Source of the DNA: Pegea sp. RAD2-039
Taxonomy: Eukaryota > Chordata > Thaliacea > Salpida > Salpidae
Length of the DNA: 64,000 bases
Reading direction: 5' to 3'
NCBI GenBank assembly: GCA_034620365.1
Contig: JAQGEQ010000147.1
Span: forward strand, 62,001-126,000
A program made the translations under genes and the position numbers. Positions 10,498-21,479 of the stretch are shown here, piece by piece. Each line of letters starts with the position of its first letter. Within the stretch, counting starts at the first letter, position 1. Below the pieces are notes generated by a model. The model did not search any database, was not told where the DNA came from, and saw only the letters and a program-made list of their open reading frames with translations.

Positions 10498-12631
10498 TAG
10501 AAGCAAGTGAGTCTTCAGCACCTTCAACCACCAAACACAAGATTTGTTTCGAAGACAAGTTATTATTGACTTGGTGATGTTGGTCGAGGAGTTTTTACAA
10601 GTCAAGGTGTTAGAAGCAAGCGAGTCTTCAGCACCTTCAACAACCAAACACAAGATTTGTTTGTAAGACAAGTTATTATTGAATTGATGTTGGTGGTTGA
10701 GGAGTTTTTACAAGTCAAGGTGCTAGAAGCAAGTGAGTCTTCAGCATCTTCAACCACCAAACACAAGATTTGTTTGTAAGACAAGTTATTATTGACTTGG
10801 TGTTGTTGGTCGAGGAGTTTTTACAAGTCAAGGTGCTAGAAGCAAGCAAGTCTTCAGCACCTTCAACCACCAATCACAAGATTTGGTTGTAAGGCAAGTT
10901 ATTATTGACTTGGTGTTGTTGGTCGAGGAGTTTTTATAAGTCAAGGTGCTAGAAGCAAGCAAGTCTTCAGCACCTTCAACCACCAATCACAAGATTTGTT
11001 TGTAAGGCAAGTTATTATTGACTTGGTGTTGGTGCTCGAGGAGTTTTTACAAGTCAAGGTGCTAGAAGCAAGTGAGTCTTCAGCACCTTCAACAACCAAA
11101 CACAAGATTTGTTTGTAAGACAAGTTATTATTGACTTGGTGTTGTTGGTCGAGGAGTTTTTACAAGTCAAGGTGCTAGAAGCAAGCGAGTCTTCAGCACC
11201 TTCAACCACCAATCACAAGATTTGTTTGTAAGGCAAGTTATTATTGACTTGGTGTTGTTGGTCGAGGAGTTTTTACAAGTCAAGGTGCTAGAAGCAAGCA
11301 AGTCTTCAGCACCTTCAACCACCAATCACAAGATTTGTTTGTAAGGCAAGTTATTATTGACTTGGTGTTGTTGGTCGAGGAGTTTTTACAAGTCAAGGTG
11401 CTAGAAGCAAGCAAGTCTTCAGCACCTTCAACCACCAATCACAAGATTTGTTTGTAAGGCAAGTTATTATTGACTTGGTGTTGTTGGTCGAGGAGTTTTT
11501 ACAAGTCAAGGTGCTAGAAGCAAGTGAGTCTTCAGCACCTTCAACCACCAAGCACAAGATTTGTTTGTAAGACAAGTTATTATTGACTTGGTGTTGGTGG
11601 TCGAGGAGTTTTTACAAGTCAAGGTGTTAGAAGCAAGTGAGTCCTCAGCACCTTCAACCACCAAACACAAGATTTGTTTGTAAGATAAGTTATTATTGAC
11701 TTGGTGTTGTTGGTCGAGGAGTTTTTACAAGTCAAGGTGCTAGAAGCAAGCAAGTCTTCAGCACCTTCAACCACCAATCACAAGATTTGTTTGTAAGGCA
11801 AGTTATTATTGACTTGGTGTTGGTGCTCGAGGAGTTTTTACAAGCCAAGGTGCTAGAAGCAAGTGAGTCTTCAGCACCTTCAACCACCAAACACAAGATT
11901 TGTTTGTAAGATAAGTTATTATTAACTTGGTGTTGTTGGTCGAGGAGTTTTTACAAGTCAAGGTGTTAGAAGCAAGTGAGTCTTCAGCACCTTCAACCAC
12001 CAAACACAAGATTTGTTTGTAAGATAAGTTATTATTAACTTGGTGTTGTTGGTCGAGGAGTCTTTACAAGTCAAGGTGTTAGAAGCAAGTGAGTCTTCAG
12101 CAACTTCAACAACCAAACACAAGATTTGTTTGTAAGATAAGTTATTATTAACTTGGTGTTGTTGGTCGAGGAGTTTTTACAAGTCAAGGTGTTAGAAGCA
12201 AGTGAGTCTTCAGCACCTACAACCACCAAGCACAAGATTTGTTTGTAAGACAAGTTATTATTAACTTGGTGTTGTTGGTCGTGGAGTTTTTACAAGTCAA
12301 GGTGCTAGAAGCAAGTGAGTCTTCAGCAACTTCAACCACCAAACACAAGATTTGTTTGTAAGACAAATTATTATTGACTTGGTGTTGGTGGCCGAGGAGT
12401 TTTTACAAGTCAAGGTGTTAGAAGCAAGCGAGTCTTCAGCACCTTCAACCACCAAACACAAGATTTGTTTGTAAGACAAGTTATTATTGACTTGGTGTTG
12501 TTGGTCGAGGAGTTTTTACAAGTCAAGGTGCTAGAAGCAATAGAGTCTTCAGCACCTTCAACCACTAAACACTAGATTTGTTTGTAAGACAAGTTATTAT
12601 TGACTTGGTGTTGTTGGTCGAGGAGTTTTTA
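10498..12631. repeat. 113-bp minisatellite, about 19 units
   Basis: The tandem unit begins TAGAAGCAAGTGAGTCTTCA and ends in GAGTTTTTACAAGTCAAGG. Units stay in 113-bp register (for example equivalent positions at 10941, 11393, 12071 and 12297 differ by multiples of 113) and differ by scattered substitutions. 113 is not a multiple of three, so reading frames shift from unit to unit and the 60-67-codon minus-strand frames here are artefacts. It is GC-richer than its surroundings. Confidence 0.97.
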
Positions 12632-12639
12632 AAATATGG

Positions 12640-12870
12640 TAATTCTATTAAACTGGAGTATTTGCTGAATTATATATTAAGTGTTAATTTAAAATGTGTT
12701 TTCAATTTCTTTCTTATTATGTTTAAAGATAAAATAAATAATGTTTTTATTAAAATACATCTTTTCAAATGAAAAGAAATATCAATCAAACTTGAGAATA
12801 AACCATTTTCAATGATTTGTTAATAAAAGTAACCATAAATTAATTTAATATCAATAAAAAACTTTCACAA
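12640..12870. other. AT-rich spacer
   Basis: AT-rich sequence between the minisatellite and the tRNA-Asp-like copy. I see nothing in it. Confidence 0.5.
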
Positions 12871-12875
12871 AACTC

Positions 12876-12947
12876 CTCCCTGTCGGGGAATGGAACCCCG
12901 GTCTCCCGCGTGACAAGTGGGGATACTCACCACTATACTAACGAGGA
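12876..12947 (-). pseudogene. diverged tRNA-Asp copy
   Basis: 72-nt copy of the tRNA-Asp sequence keeping anticodon GTC. The B box is damaged (GGTTCCATTCC instead of GGTTCGATTCC), the anticodon stem has a mismatch (CCCAC/GCGGG) and position 32 is T. It lies just left of the lectin-like array, with a related intact copy in opposite orientation just right of it (49456-49527). Probably inactive. Confidence 0.75.
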
Positions 12948-12949
12948 CT

Positions 12950-13600
12950 TTGAATTTACTGAAGTATATTCTTGCCCAATAATAATAATTTTTGATAATT
13001 TTATCTGTGATGAAAGTTAATTTAAAAGAGAACTCCTATATTTCTACTTCATAGTTTAAAGACTTGTTAACTTGTTAGATCGTTGATAAAAGTTTACAGA
13101 TGTTATTTTTGAACATCCGGGAGCTTTTAACCTTCCTAGTTAACTTTGAGTTCCTCTAACATACTTTCTAAGCCCTTGAACCTCTAGATTCTTCTGAAGA
13201 TCTCCCAAGCCATCTGAATATGCTGGGAGCTCTTGAAATTGTTCTAAATCAACCAAAAGCATTTCTTACTGGTTTTTAATGTTTATATAAGTTAAGAAAT
13301 ATTCTCAACATAGTTATCTGTTCAAATTTTTTTATTGAAATTATTTAAACCAAGAAATTTAGGAACTATCCTGGAGTTCATAGCATATTTATGGGGCTTA
13401 GAAGATAGACACTAATAGGACTCTCTTAACATCGAATGGGGAATAGCCGATTATTTAAAATTGTTGAATGAAAAGGAAAATTCTCAAAACTTTTCACTGC
13501 AGAAGGACGAGTTAGCCAAAAAGTTAATTAAATCTAATAAAATGTTTCATACGAAAAACAATTATTTATTAAAATTTGACAGAAAAAGTTTTGAGATGTT
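12950..13600. other. AT-rich intergenic DNA with degenerate short repeats
   Basis: No gene seen. The stretch 13120-13260 contains loosely repeated phrases around CTTTGAGTTCCTC / CCCTTGAACCTC that resemble the flanks of the tRNA-Asp duplication and the 24.2-24.5 kb and 36.4-36.7 kb patches. It looks like an old dispersed repeat. Confidence 0.4.
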
Positions 13601-13699
13601 CTTTTAACTGTTTCCATCTTTCTTTATCTTTGAAATAATTTTGTTAAAGAAATATAAATCATTCAGATAATTAACTACAAAACATTTCATCAAAACAAA

Positions 13700-13890
13700 A
13701 ACCAAATTTGAAGTTAACAAAAACAAACTTTGAAAATGTTTTAATGGAATTCGTATACTTGTGTTTGCAACTTTGCATGGCTTTAGATACAGGAATTGGA
13801 ACTTTAGAAGAAGTTGGTTGAATATTTTCAACTGGAATTTTTATCTTAACATCCACATCAACTTCACTTTTATTACTTTCCAGATGTTTG
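13700..13890 (-). pseudogene. out-of-frame tail remnant of copy A
   Basis: After the premature stop of copy A, the frame that reads SEVDVDVKIKIPVENIQPTS and SSKVPIPVSKAM continues the ancestral short tail, shifted in phase. It shows that the truncation of copy A is secondary. Confidence 0.75.
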
Positions 13891-14469
13891 TTAGGCATCT
13901 ACAGCTACAGAACCTTCTACTACCTTTTTGCTTTTTTTAATCATCTTATATAAAAGAACTCCAATAAACACCAATAATATACAAACCAGTATTGAAGCAC
14001 CAATCACTGTTGATGATGAAACTGGTTTGTTCTTAGAACATAAGAATGAAAGTTCTTGCTTTTCATTGAAATATGGATCAAATAAAATTTGATTACAATA
14101 ACTTTTTTCTATAAAAAAAGTATTTCCATCTTTACTTGGAGCTAAGTCTTCATAAAACAAAGATTTTTGCTCATTAACATCCAATGGTGTCCCATCACTC
14201 CAAGAACCAGTTTTGTTTTTTACTGAAAGCCCAATCCGATACTGATTTCTTCTTCTCCCTTCTTCAGTACCAGTTACACCATGAAAATCAGTCTTGTAGC
14301 AATCTTCTAATTGGTCCAAAGTATCATTTAATCTCTTCTGATTGTTGATTGGAGCTAGCTCTTCACCAAACTGATGACAATAATCAACAGAATCTTTCCA
14401 GTTTTTCCACTTGTCAACTATTTGAACAAGCAAGCCATCAGTTTCAAAACAATAATTACAAGGCTTCAT
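13891..14469 (-). CDS. CTLD membrane protein A, tail truncated
   Basis: 192 residues from ATG 14469 (starts MKPCNYCFETDG). A C-type-lectin-like domain spans about residues 13-145: NWKDSVDYCHQFGEELAPI, the YRIGLSVKNKTGSWSDGTPLD core and the closing FLCSK. A membrane helix (VIGASILVCILLVFIGVLLY) and a basic stop-transfer KKSKK follow. The EPN/QPD and WND sugar/calcium motifs are absent, so canonical carbohydrate binding is not expected. Compared with copies B, D and I, the tail ends early: CAA has become TAA after VAVDA. The rest of the ancestral tail is still readable in another frame at 13760-13880. No signal peptide precedes the domain in this exon. An acceptor-like AACAG|AGTTTTG lies 45 bases before the ATG. 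It may be an expressed short-tail variant or a decaying copy. Confidence 0.7.
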   Translation of the reverse strand: MKPCNYCFETDGLLVQIVDKWKNWKDSVDYCHQFGEELAPINNQKRLNDTLDQLEDCYKTDFHGVTGTEEGRRRNQYRIGLSVKNKTGSWSDGTPLDVNEQKSLFYEDLAPSKDGNTFFIEKSYCNQILFDPYFNEKQELSFLCSKNKPVSSSTVIGASILVCILLVFIGVLLYKMIKKSKKVVEGSVAVDA

Positions 14470-14894
14470 AATGAAGTAAACCAAATTTGTTGACAGTTTA
14501 CAAAACAAAACTCTGTTAATAAATATTAAATATAAATGAAATTTTGCAAAAAAGTAATCCTGCGTTTCAAACAAACCAACAAAGTTTTTAGTAATTTTGT
14601 TTCATTAAATAAAACAAAGTTTGTAATCTAAAGTCATTAAAAACTTTTTAATGAAAACATTTTGTATAGACTTATTTTTCCTTTAACATTACAGATCTTA
14701 AAATATGAATTAGGTAATAAGTAAATAATAAAAAATCAAAGTATTAGTATTTAATGTAAAAAACAATCTAAGAAAACTTTAATGTTGTAGGACAAATTAT
14801 GTATAATGCTTTTGTACAGTAAGCTTTGAGTTCAGTATTTTTAAACATCAACAAAGAATCAGTCAATCTTAGAACTAATTATATAAATACTTTA

Positions 14895-15010
14895 ATCTGG
14901 TATGTGTGTCCTGATCTGTACCTTACGTCAAATTGAAAACTATAAACATCAGTCTTGTAGCAATTTTCTAAATGATCTAAAGAATCTTTTAATCTCTTAC
15001 CGTAGTGGAT
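14895..15010 (-). pseudogene. truncated CTLD fragment
   Basis: The minus strand reads a short piece of the family domain (LDHLENCYKTDVYSFQFDVRY) and ends in SGHTYQIKVF before a stop. Related fragments lie at 26551-26705, 28917-29027, 38983-39150 and 41341-41508, always just upstream of a minus-strand gene copy. It is too short to be a receptor alone: either a relict gene or an unused exon. Confidence 0.6.
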
Positions 15011-15019
15011 TTGTAGTAC

Positions 15020-15470
15020 TTTACCAGCATCCAACCTTTGATCTGAAATGAGACTTTATTCAGATAATCATGTCTTCAGAATGGAGAATAAACGTTCAAA
15101 TAAAATTCTATTACATCACAAACTCACATCTGATTTCAGAACAAAAATGTTTCAAAAACAGATCAAAAAGATCCTTGTACAAAACACTCAATTGTCTCAA
15201 CAGATCTTACATCATTGAAAAGTCTCTTCAACATACTTTGTAAGCAAATCCAGAGTCGACTCTGCAGCTAAAACAAGAAAGTAGCAAGATAAAAGATGTA
15301 CGATCATCAGATCTCAACCACCTCTCTGTAAAATATGAGGATGGATCTGATTTCCACACATTGAAGTTTTCAATCTCTAGTGATGGATATTTCATTCATC
15401 AGTAATTACATCAACAACATTAGCTTTGTAGCATCTTGCTAACAAACTAAAATATTCAAATAAATTTGAT
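15020..15470 (-). repeat. conserved spacer block of the array
   Basis: About 450 bp nearly unchanged between gene copies. Other copies are at 24625-25080, 26715-27180, 29015-29475, 36778-37235, 39155-39615, 41510-41965 and inverted at 48790-49255. It contains the perfect 14-bp palindrome CAGAGTCGACTCTG at 15251-15264, preceded on the minus strand by an acceptor-like CTTGTTTTAG. No long frame is conserved. It may be a former exon plus flank, or a regulatory region duplicated with each gene. Confidence 0.8.
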
Positions 15471-15724
15471 GAAAAATATCTTTCAATAAAAACTGAGAAT
15501 TTTTTTAATGTTTTAATAAAAGTAGAAACAATTTTGTTTATAAAATCATTAAATTAAAAAGAAATTATGAAAACAATTAGTTTGCTTCTAGGTATATAAA
15601 AGAAATAAACCGTTGGAGACAACAAAAAGACTTTAAGAAAATGTTAGAAATGAATTTGTAAGTAAACAGAAAACTTCAAAAAATAAGTTCTAGATTTAGT
15701 TTGGTTTTGTTGCAGCTTCTAAAA

Positions 15725-15840
15725 TTATCTGATCTTCTCACGATAAAGAAATAAGAAACAAACTAAAAAGATAAATAGAGAAGTTATAAGAATCTTTACT
15801 AAGATTGCTTCTCTATGATGACATACGAAAGATTTTGTCC
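15725..15840 (-). other. conserved membrane-helix mini-frame
   Basis: On the minus strand this reads HHREAILVKILITSLFIFLV followed by CFLFLYREKIR and a stop. The same frame is preserved in the equivalent place of other units (about 27450-27550, 37515-37610, 39890-39990 and, inverted, 48394-48515) while the surrounding sequence varies. It looks like a hydrophobic helix with a short basic tail, 3' of the gene copies. An alternative terminal exon is possible; no intact start codon is shared by all copies. Confidence 0.45.
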
Positions 15841-16059
15841 TATCAGCAGATTTCTTCAGGAATTATTTCAAACGAAAACATTTTACATTAAAATCTGACA
15901 AAGAAAGTTTTGAGATGTTCTTTTAACTGTTTACATCTTTCTTTATCTTTGAAAGAATTTTGTTAAAGAAATATAAATCAATTAAATAATAAATTACAAA
16001 ACATTTCAGCAAAAAGAAAAATAAATTTGAAGTGAACGAAAACAAACTTTGAAAATGTT

Positions 16060-16794
16060 TTAATGGAATTCGTATACTTGTGTTTGCAACTTTGCATTAC
16101 CTTTAGATACAGGAATTGGAACTTTAGAAGAAGTTGGTTGAATATTTTCAACTGGAATTTTCATCTTAGCATCCACATCAACTTCACTTTTATTATTTTC
16201 AGATGCTTGTTGGGCATCTACAGCTACAGAACCTTCTACTACCTTTTTGCTTTTTTCATTTATCTTATATAAAAGAACTCCAATAAACACCAATAATATA
16301 CAAACTAGTATTGAAGCACCAATCACTGTTGATGATAAAGATGAAACTGGTTTGTTCTTAGAACATAAGAATGAAAGTTCTTGCTTTTCATTGAAATATG
16401 GATCAAATAAAATTTGATTACCATAACTTTTTTCTATAAAAAAAGTATTTCCATCTTTACTTGGAGCTGAGTCTTCATAAAACAAAGATTTTTGCTCATC
16501 AACATCCAATGGTGTCCCATCACTCCAAGAACCAGTTTTGTTTTTTACTGAAAGCCCAATCCGATACTGATTTCTTCTTCTCCTTTCATTATTACCAGTT
16601 ACATCATGAACATCTGTCTTGTAGCAGTCTTCTAATTGCTCCAAAGTATCATCTAATCTCTTCTGATTGTTGATTGGAGCTAGCTCTTCACCAAACTGAT
16701 GACAATAATCAACAGAATCTTTCCAGTTATTCCACTTGTCAACTATTCTAACAAGCAAGCCATCAGTTTCATAATTATCTTTACAATTCTCCAT
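16060..16794 (-). CDS. CTLD membrane protein B, full short tail
   Basis: 244 residues from ATG 16794 (starts MENCKDNYETDG). CTLD about residues 13-144 with cysteines at about 31, 57 and 144; membrane helix about 156-177; tail about 178-244. The tail is acidic then Pro/Ser-rich (SEVDVDAKMKIPVENIQPTS, then KVPIPVSK). There is one N-glycosylation sequon (NKT, about 85-87) in the domain core. The 5' flank differs from the MKPC-type copies: no AGTTTTG exon start is seen, and TTTATTTACAAAT precedes the ATG. The copy in the equivalent position in module 2 is F. This is the best representative of the minus-strand MENC type. Confidence 0.78.
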   Translation of the reverse strand: MENCKDNYETDGLLVRIVDKWNNWKDSVDYCHQFGEELAPINNQKRLDDTLEQLEDCYKTDVHDVTGNNERRRRNQYRIGLSVKNKTGSWSDGTPLDVDEQKSLFYEDSAPSKDGNTFFIEKSYGNQILFDPYFNEKQELSFLCSKNKPVSSLSSTVIGASILVCILLVFIGVLLYKINEKSKKVVEGSVAVDAQQASENNKSEVDVDAKMKIPVENIQPTSSKVPIPVSKGNAKLQTQVYEFH

Positions 16795-17149
16795 AACAAC
16801 TTTAAAATTAATTATTTGTAAATAAAATTAAGAAATTAATATTTTATTTCAAACTTTTACATTTGTAATTGTAACAAATAAGAATCTTTTAAATTTTCGA
16901 TTATTAAAATTGCTTTATATTCATCTTTCACAATAAATGAAACGATATAGAAACTTTAAGTTAGAATTGAAATATTTCAAATTGATTTAAAATATTTTCT
17001 TTTTTTTAATTTTAATACTTAAACAATTTAAATTTTAATTTAAATACAATCTTATAATAATTTTAATTAAAAATGAAATTATCTAAATTGATGAAAAATG
17101 TTAAAGGATATACTAAAGGATAGAATAAGAAACAAAAAAGTAAATAAAA

Positions 17150-17830
17150 TATGCAAACAGAAATTCTAAATTACAATTTGTCAAACCACAAACCATTTAT
17201 TATACTTTTTTTAACACCTGATTTTTGTGTTGAAATGGATTTTGGAAGATTCCAAATTGTGGTCACTGTAATAAAACAAATCTTTATACAGAACTTTATT
17301 CAATTAAATAAGGTGACTAGCACAATGAAAATTATTAACAATTAATCACTAATTTCCAACACTTCAATACACCGAAAGACAGTATTCATAATTAAATTGA
17401 CCCAACCATGTGAATGACGAAACAACATATTTACGTCAGCGGTAAAATACTTTAAAACGTACATTTCAAATGTATCAAAGTCACCCTAGTGAAAAGGCTA
17501 ATAGTCCTTCAGTAGTCCTCAGAGCATATAACAGTGAACAATTACACAGAATGTTAATAACATAAAAAACGGGATCTTAGTTTAAAAATGACAATGTTGG
17601 CATTATTATAACGGTTCAACTTATTTTTGAACAACGCGAGCGACTCCGACATAACAATGTCTGATGGCAGCTGGTTCCATACACTAATTGTGCGGTATGA
17701 GAAAAAAATCGCTCTGATAAATGTAGTAGGTGATATCGGCTTATTAAGGGGTAATGTTTGTCGTCTGAGCTGATATAACTTGAGGGAAGTATTAATAGAA
17801 AAGAAATTATCAAACTAAAAGTCAATTAAA
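17150..17830 (-). mobile_element. non-LTR retrotransposon 3' end, copy 1
   Basis: On the minus strand the frame around 17640-17770 reads LRRQTLPLNKPISPTTFIRA and then WNQLPSDIVMSESLALFK, the typical C-terminal end of a non-LTR reverse-transcriptase ORF. About 500 bp of 3' untranslated sequence follows toward 17150. It is 5'-truncated at about 17830, where a second copy begins. Several stops upstream make it non-autonomous. Confidence 0.78.
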
Positions 17831-17859
17831 TAGGTAAAGAAATGATGTAAATAGAAGTC

Positions 17860-18018
17860 TAAAGTACAATTTGTCAAACCACAAACCATTTATTATACTT
17901 TTTTAACACCTGATTTTTCTGAAGTAATGGATTTTGGAAGATTCCAAATTGTGGTCAATGTAATAAAAATGAATCTTTATACAGAACTCAAATATCAATT
18001 TCAAATAAAAACTGCGAC

Positions 18019-18049
<31 letters not shown>

Positions 18050-19340
18050 GGTATTAACTATTACAATGAAAATTATTAACAATTAATCACTAATTTACAA
18101 CACAGCTAAAGCCGAACGACAGTCGTCATAATTACATTGATAGAAACAAGTGAAACAACCATATGGTTTGACACATTTACGTCAGCGGTAAAATACTTTA
18201 CTGTCCCACATTTCAAATGTATCAAAGTCACCCTAGTGAAAACGCTATTAGTCCTTTAGTACTCTTCAAAGCATATAATCGTGAACAATTACACAGATTG
18301 TTAATTATATTTAAAAAAGGGAAGAAATCACAGTTTAGAAATGACAATGTTGGCAATGTTATAACGGTTCAACTTCTGCTTGAACAACTCGAGTGATTCC
18401 GACATGACAATGTCTGATAGCAGTTGGTTCCAAGTACCAATTGTGTGACATGATAATATCTTTTCTCTTTTTAACGTACTAGGTGATATGCGCTAATTAA
18501 GATGTAATGTGTGTCGTATGAGCTGATATAACTTGAGGGAAGGTCCAATGAAAAAGAAACCATCAAACCGAAAGTCAATTAAATTGTTGATAATTTAACA
18601 AATAAGAATTAAGTCGGATTTAATCGGTCGAATTTCCAAAGTATCTAAATTGATGAAGCTGAGACGATGTTGATAACTATCATATTTAATATTAAGTTTT
18701 CTGCGTTTAGTGTTATTAAGTCGATTAATTCTTAAAGCCAACCTCCTATACTACGTGTATACTTACGTAGAACAGACTGCAATGTCTAAAGAAATCATTA
18801 AAAATAAAATGAAGAAAAACATAGATAATTTAAAATAAAATATCATCGAGCAAAAGGCGTAAATATTGCAGGGATTTAATATCAAGATAATAGAGATAAT
18901 AATAAAAATCTTTGAATGAGAAAAAGGGTACTTACATCTACGGAACGCTCTCTTGGTAAATGATCTTTAAACTCAATCAAGCTTCAAGATACCATTTTCT
19001 AAATGAGTATTTCTTACGAATGAGTTAACTTCTAGTTTAGGAAAAATGTATATGATAAGAAGTTTCAGCAGTGTCCAATAAATCTGGTGTTAAAACATTT
19101 GAGAATTTATTATGAAATAGATGAACTTATTCTAAGCAAACCATTTTTGTAGTGATTCTATTTATGTCGTTAGAGATGAGGATGCCTAAATCTTTAATGA
19201 CAGGTTACATTTGGACTTTTCTTACATAAATAGATTTAAATGATGTTGGTTAGAGTTTGAGAGTTAATTTATTGATGATAGAAACATCTTCTGCAGCTAG
19301 TTTGAGTTGTTCAGCTGTAAGTCAGCGATCAGTTTATTTA
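17860..19340 (-). mobile_element. non-LTR retrotransposon remnant, copy 2
   Basis: A longer minus-strand relative of copy 1. Around 19170-19210 it encodes VIKDLGILISNDINRITTKM, matching the 'KDLGV.....' motif found in the reverse-transcriptase region of CR1/Jockey/L2-like elements. The 'LLSDIVMSESLELFKQKLNR' end follows near 18370-18430, and the 3' part contains an (AAAT)n tract. It has many stops and indels. Deleted versions of the same element sit at 31195-32150 and 43135-44085, with an inverted one at 46490-47160, always beside the lectin-like genes. Confidence 0.75.
18019..18050. repeat. (AAAT)n microsatellite
   Basis: Seven to eight AAAT repeats within the 3' part of the retrotransposon remnant. 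A shorter tract lies at the same place in the related copy near 31362-31388. Confidence 0.95.
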
Positions 19341-19431
19341 GAATTCTTATTAAAATTATTCTTTTATTGAAAAACATCGAAGCGAAAAACATACGAAAAT
19401 TTGAAAAGTTTTTTTAAATTATATTTGTATA

Positions 19432-19582
19432 CATCTGTTTCGTCAGGATGCTTTTCACGATATCTGCGTCGCGACTCTTCGAACAAAGCACAGATACAAT
19501 TTCGATAATTTGGTTCAAATAAATTACCAGTCGAGTTGTAGTTGGATGATGTTGGTTGATTAGATGTAGTTTGATTATCATC
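19432..19582 (-). pseudogene. orphan long-tail piece 1
   Basis: The minus strand encodes DDNQTTSNQPTSSNYNSTGN, then an EPNYR...ICALFEESRRRYRE segment ending in DETDV, almost identical to the C-terminus of protein J (46252-46404). Here the stop TAA has become TAC, and no head is attached; a TGA lies just upstream in frame. It is placed inverted about 0.85 kb from the start of gene C, as in the two other modules. Confidence 0.75.
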
Positions 19583-20429
19583 TGCTCCTCTTCATCTGCT
19601 ATTCGCTATACAGCAAAAGTGATGACGTTGCAGAAGAACAAATTTTATTTTTATAAGGTTGTAGATAAAGAAAATTCTCATTGATATTTAATAAATAAAT
19701 AATTGGATAAATATTTTATTTGCAATAAAAAGTTTTTCTAATTTGTTTGTGATTTATTTAAATCTGTTTATTTAAATCAAAACATTTTCAGAATTAAATA
19801 CAAAACAATTTTTTAATTCAATCAAAAATTATTTTACTCCTTTTTATTTTTATGAAGTTTCTTCAAAACTTATTAGGAAACACAATCTTTGTTAACTTCA
19901 CTGAGAGCTCATAGATAAATTACTATGAGATTGATGATTTAAATGTTAGAATAGATGAGATGTTGTAGTCTAGTAAGTCGAGAAAATAAGTTAAAATTAA
20001 ATCTGTAAATTGTTAATTAGTTTAATTTTTAATTTTCGGCAAAGTTTTTGGATTTAAAAATTTTTTTGGATTACAATATTAAACTAAAACTAATTCTTTT
20101 GTTTCAAGCCTTTGTTTCAATTCTCTAATTTCAAGTATCTTTAATCAATCAAAGTTTTAGGAATTATTTATAAAGTTTTCGAAAGTTGATATTTTTTGAA
20201 AAAAAAAATTTTGTATAATAATTTGAAACATTTAAAAAAATCTTAATTTTATTGAAAGTTGTTAATTTGAAAAATCAATATTTTGACATCTGAAAAACAA
20301 ACTATCAGAAAATAATTACAATCTTGCTTCTACTTTAGCGAGAAAGTTTCAATTCTTTCATCATAAACTAATTTGCTTTATTGTTTCTGTGCAGAGTTTT
20401 GTCTGTTAACTTTTACAAAAAACGTCTTT

Positions 20430-21377
20430 ATGGAAAATTGTGAATATAATTATGAAACTGATGGCTTGCTTGTTCGAATAGTTGACAAGTGGAAAAACTG
20501 GAAAGATTCTGTTGATATTTGTCATCAGTTTGGTGAACAGCTAGCTCCAATTAACAATCAGAAGAGATTAGATGATACTTTGGAGCAATTAGAAGATTGC
20601 TACAAGACTGATGTTCATGGTGTAACTGGTACTGAAGAATGGAGAAGAAGAAATCAGTATCGGATTGGGCTTTCAGTAAAAAACAAAATTGGTTCTTGGA
20701 GTGATGGAACACTACTGGATGTTGATGAGCAAAAATCTTTGTTTCGTAATCATAAAATACGAACATCGACAGAAAATACTTTTTATATAAAGAAATTGTT
20801 ATTCAATGGAATCCGATTTGACTCATCTTACGATGATGAAGATAAACTTCCGTTCTTATGCTCCAAGATCCAACCAACAACAACACCACCATCAACAGAG
20901 CTGGTTAGAATATCAACACCAGTAAATTTTCAACCAAAAATAGCAACAACTGGTCGAAATGATACTTTGTCAGCAACAACATCATCAACAAGTTTGTTTT
21001 TAGTGGTTGGTACTTCACTCGGACTTATCATATTGTTGGTGATTATTGGAGTTCTTCTCTACAAGCTATTTAAGATCAACAAGCTAGAAATAAACTCTCC
21101 TATCGCCTTGGAATCTCAAAAACCAGCTGAGCTAGCTGTCAATAATACTTCAGCTGAAAATAACCAAATAATTTACAGTGAAAGTGGAAATCCTTTGGAA
21201 GATTCTGTTAATAATCAATTTGTAACAAATAATGAAGCTGTTTATGATGTTATTGTTCCATATAGAAATCATGAGAGAATATATTATAGGTTTGGAAATC
21301 CTGTTGGAACATCTGAAGATCATCAATCTACTTCCAATCAATCAGCATCCATCATCTACGATACACCTTGGTCATAA
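20430..21377 (+). CDS. CTLD receptor C, tyrosine-rich long tail
   Basis: 315 residues from ATG 20430. CTLD about residues 13-144 (NWKDSVDICHQFGEQLAPI ... YRIGL ... GSWSDGT ... FLCSK); Thr/Ser/Pro-rich stalk about 148-188; membrane helix about 189-211 (LFLVVGTSLGLIILLVIIGV); tail about 212-315. The tail has six tyrosines, including IIYSES, VYDVI, VPYRNH, IYYRF and IIYDTP. None is a canonical ITIM, and the YDVI...YYRF pair only loosely resembles an ITAM. A strong acceptor TTTCTGTGCAG|AG ends at about 20395, and the frame is open from it through the ATG, so an upstream exon could be joined here. The NKT sequon is lost (NKI). Closest relative is G; the head is shared with J, but the tail differs. 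Confidence 0.8.
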   Translation: MENCEYNYETDGLLVRIVDKWKNWKDSVDICHQFGEQLAPINNQKRLDDTLEQLEDCYKTDVHGVTGTEEWRRRNQYRIGLSVKNKIGSWSDGTLLDVDEQKSLFRNHKIRTSTENTFYIKKLLFNGIRFDSSYDDEDKLPFLCSKIQPTTTPPSTELVRISTPVNFQPKIATTGRNDTLSATTSSTSLFLVVGTSLGLIILLVIIGVLLYKLFKINKLEINSPIALESQKPAELAVNNTSAENNQIIYSESGNPLEDSVNNQFVTNNEAVYDVIVPYRNHERIYYRFGNPVGTSEDHQSTSNQSASIIYDTPWS

Positions 21378-21479
21378 ACCAACTTTTTCTTCAATTGATC
21401 TAAATGTAATCTTTTCTTAGGTTTATAAGAATTGATGAAATATTGTAATGTAGAAAGTTTATTGACAGCAAATTGCTAA

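Noticed and set aside
10468-12479. Six to seven minus-strand frames of 60-67 codons with near-identical translations
   Set aside because: They are readings of the 113-bp tandem unit; the period is not a multiple of three and no frame spans the array.
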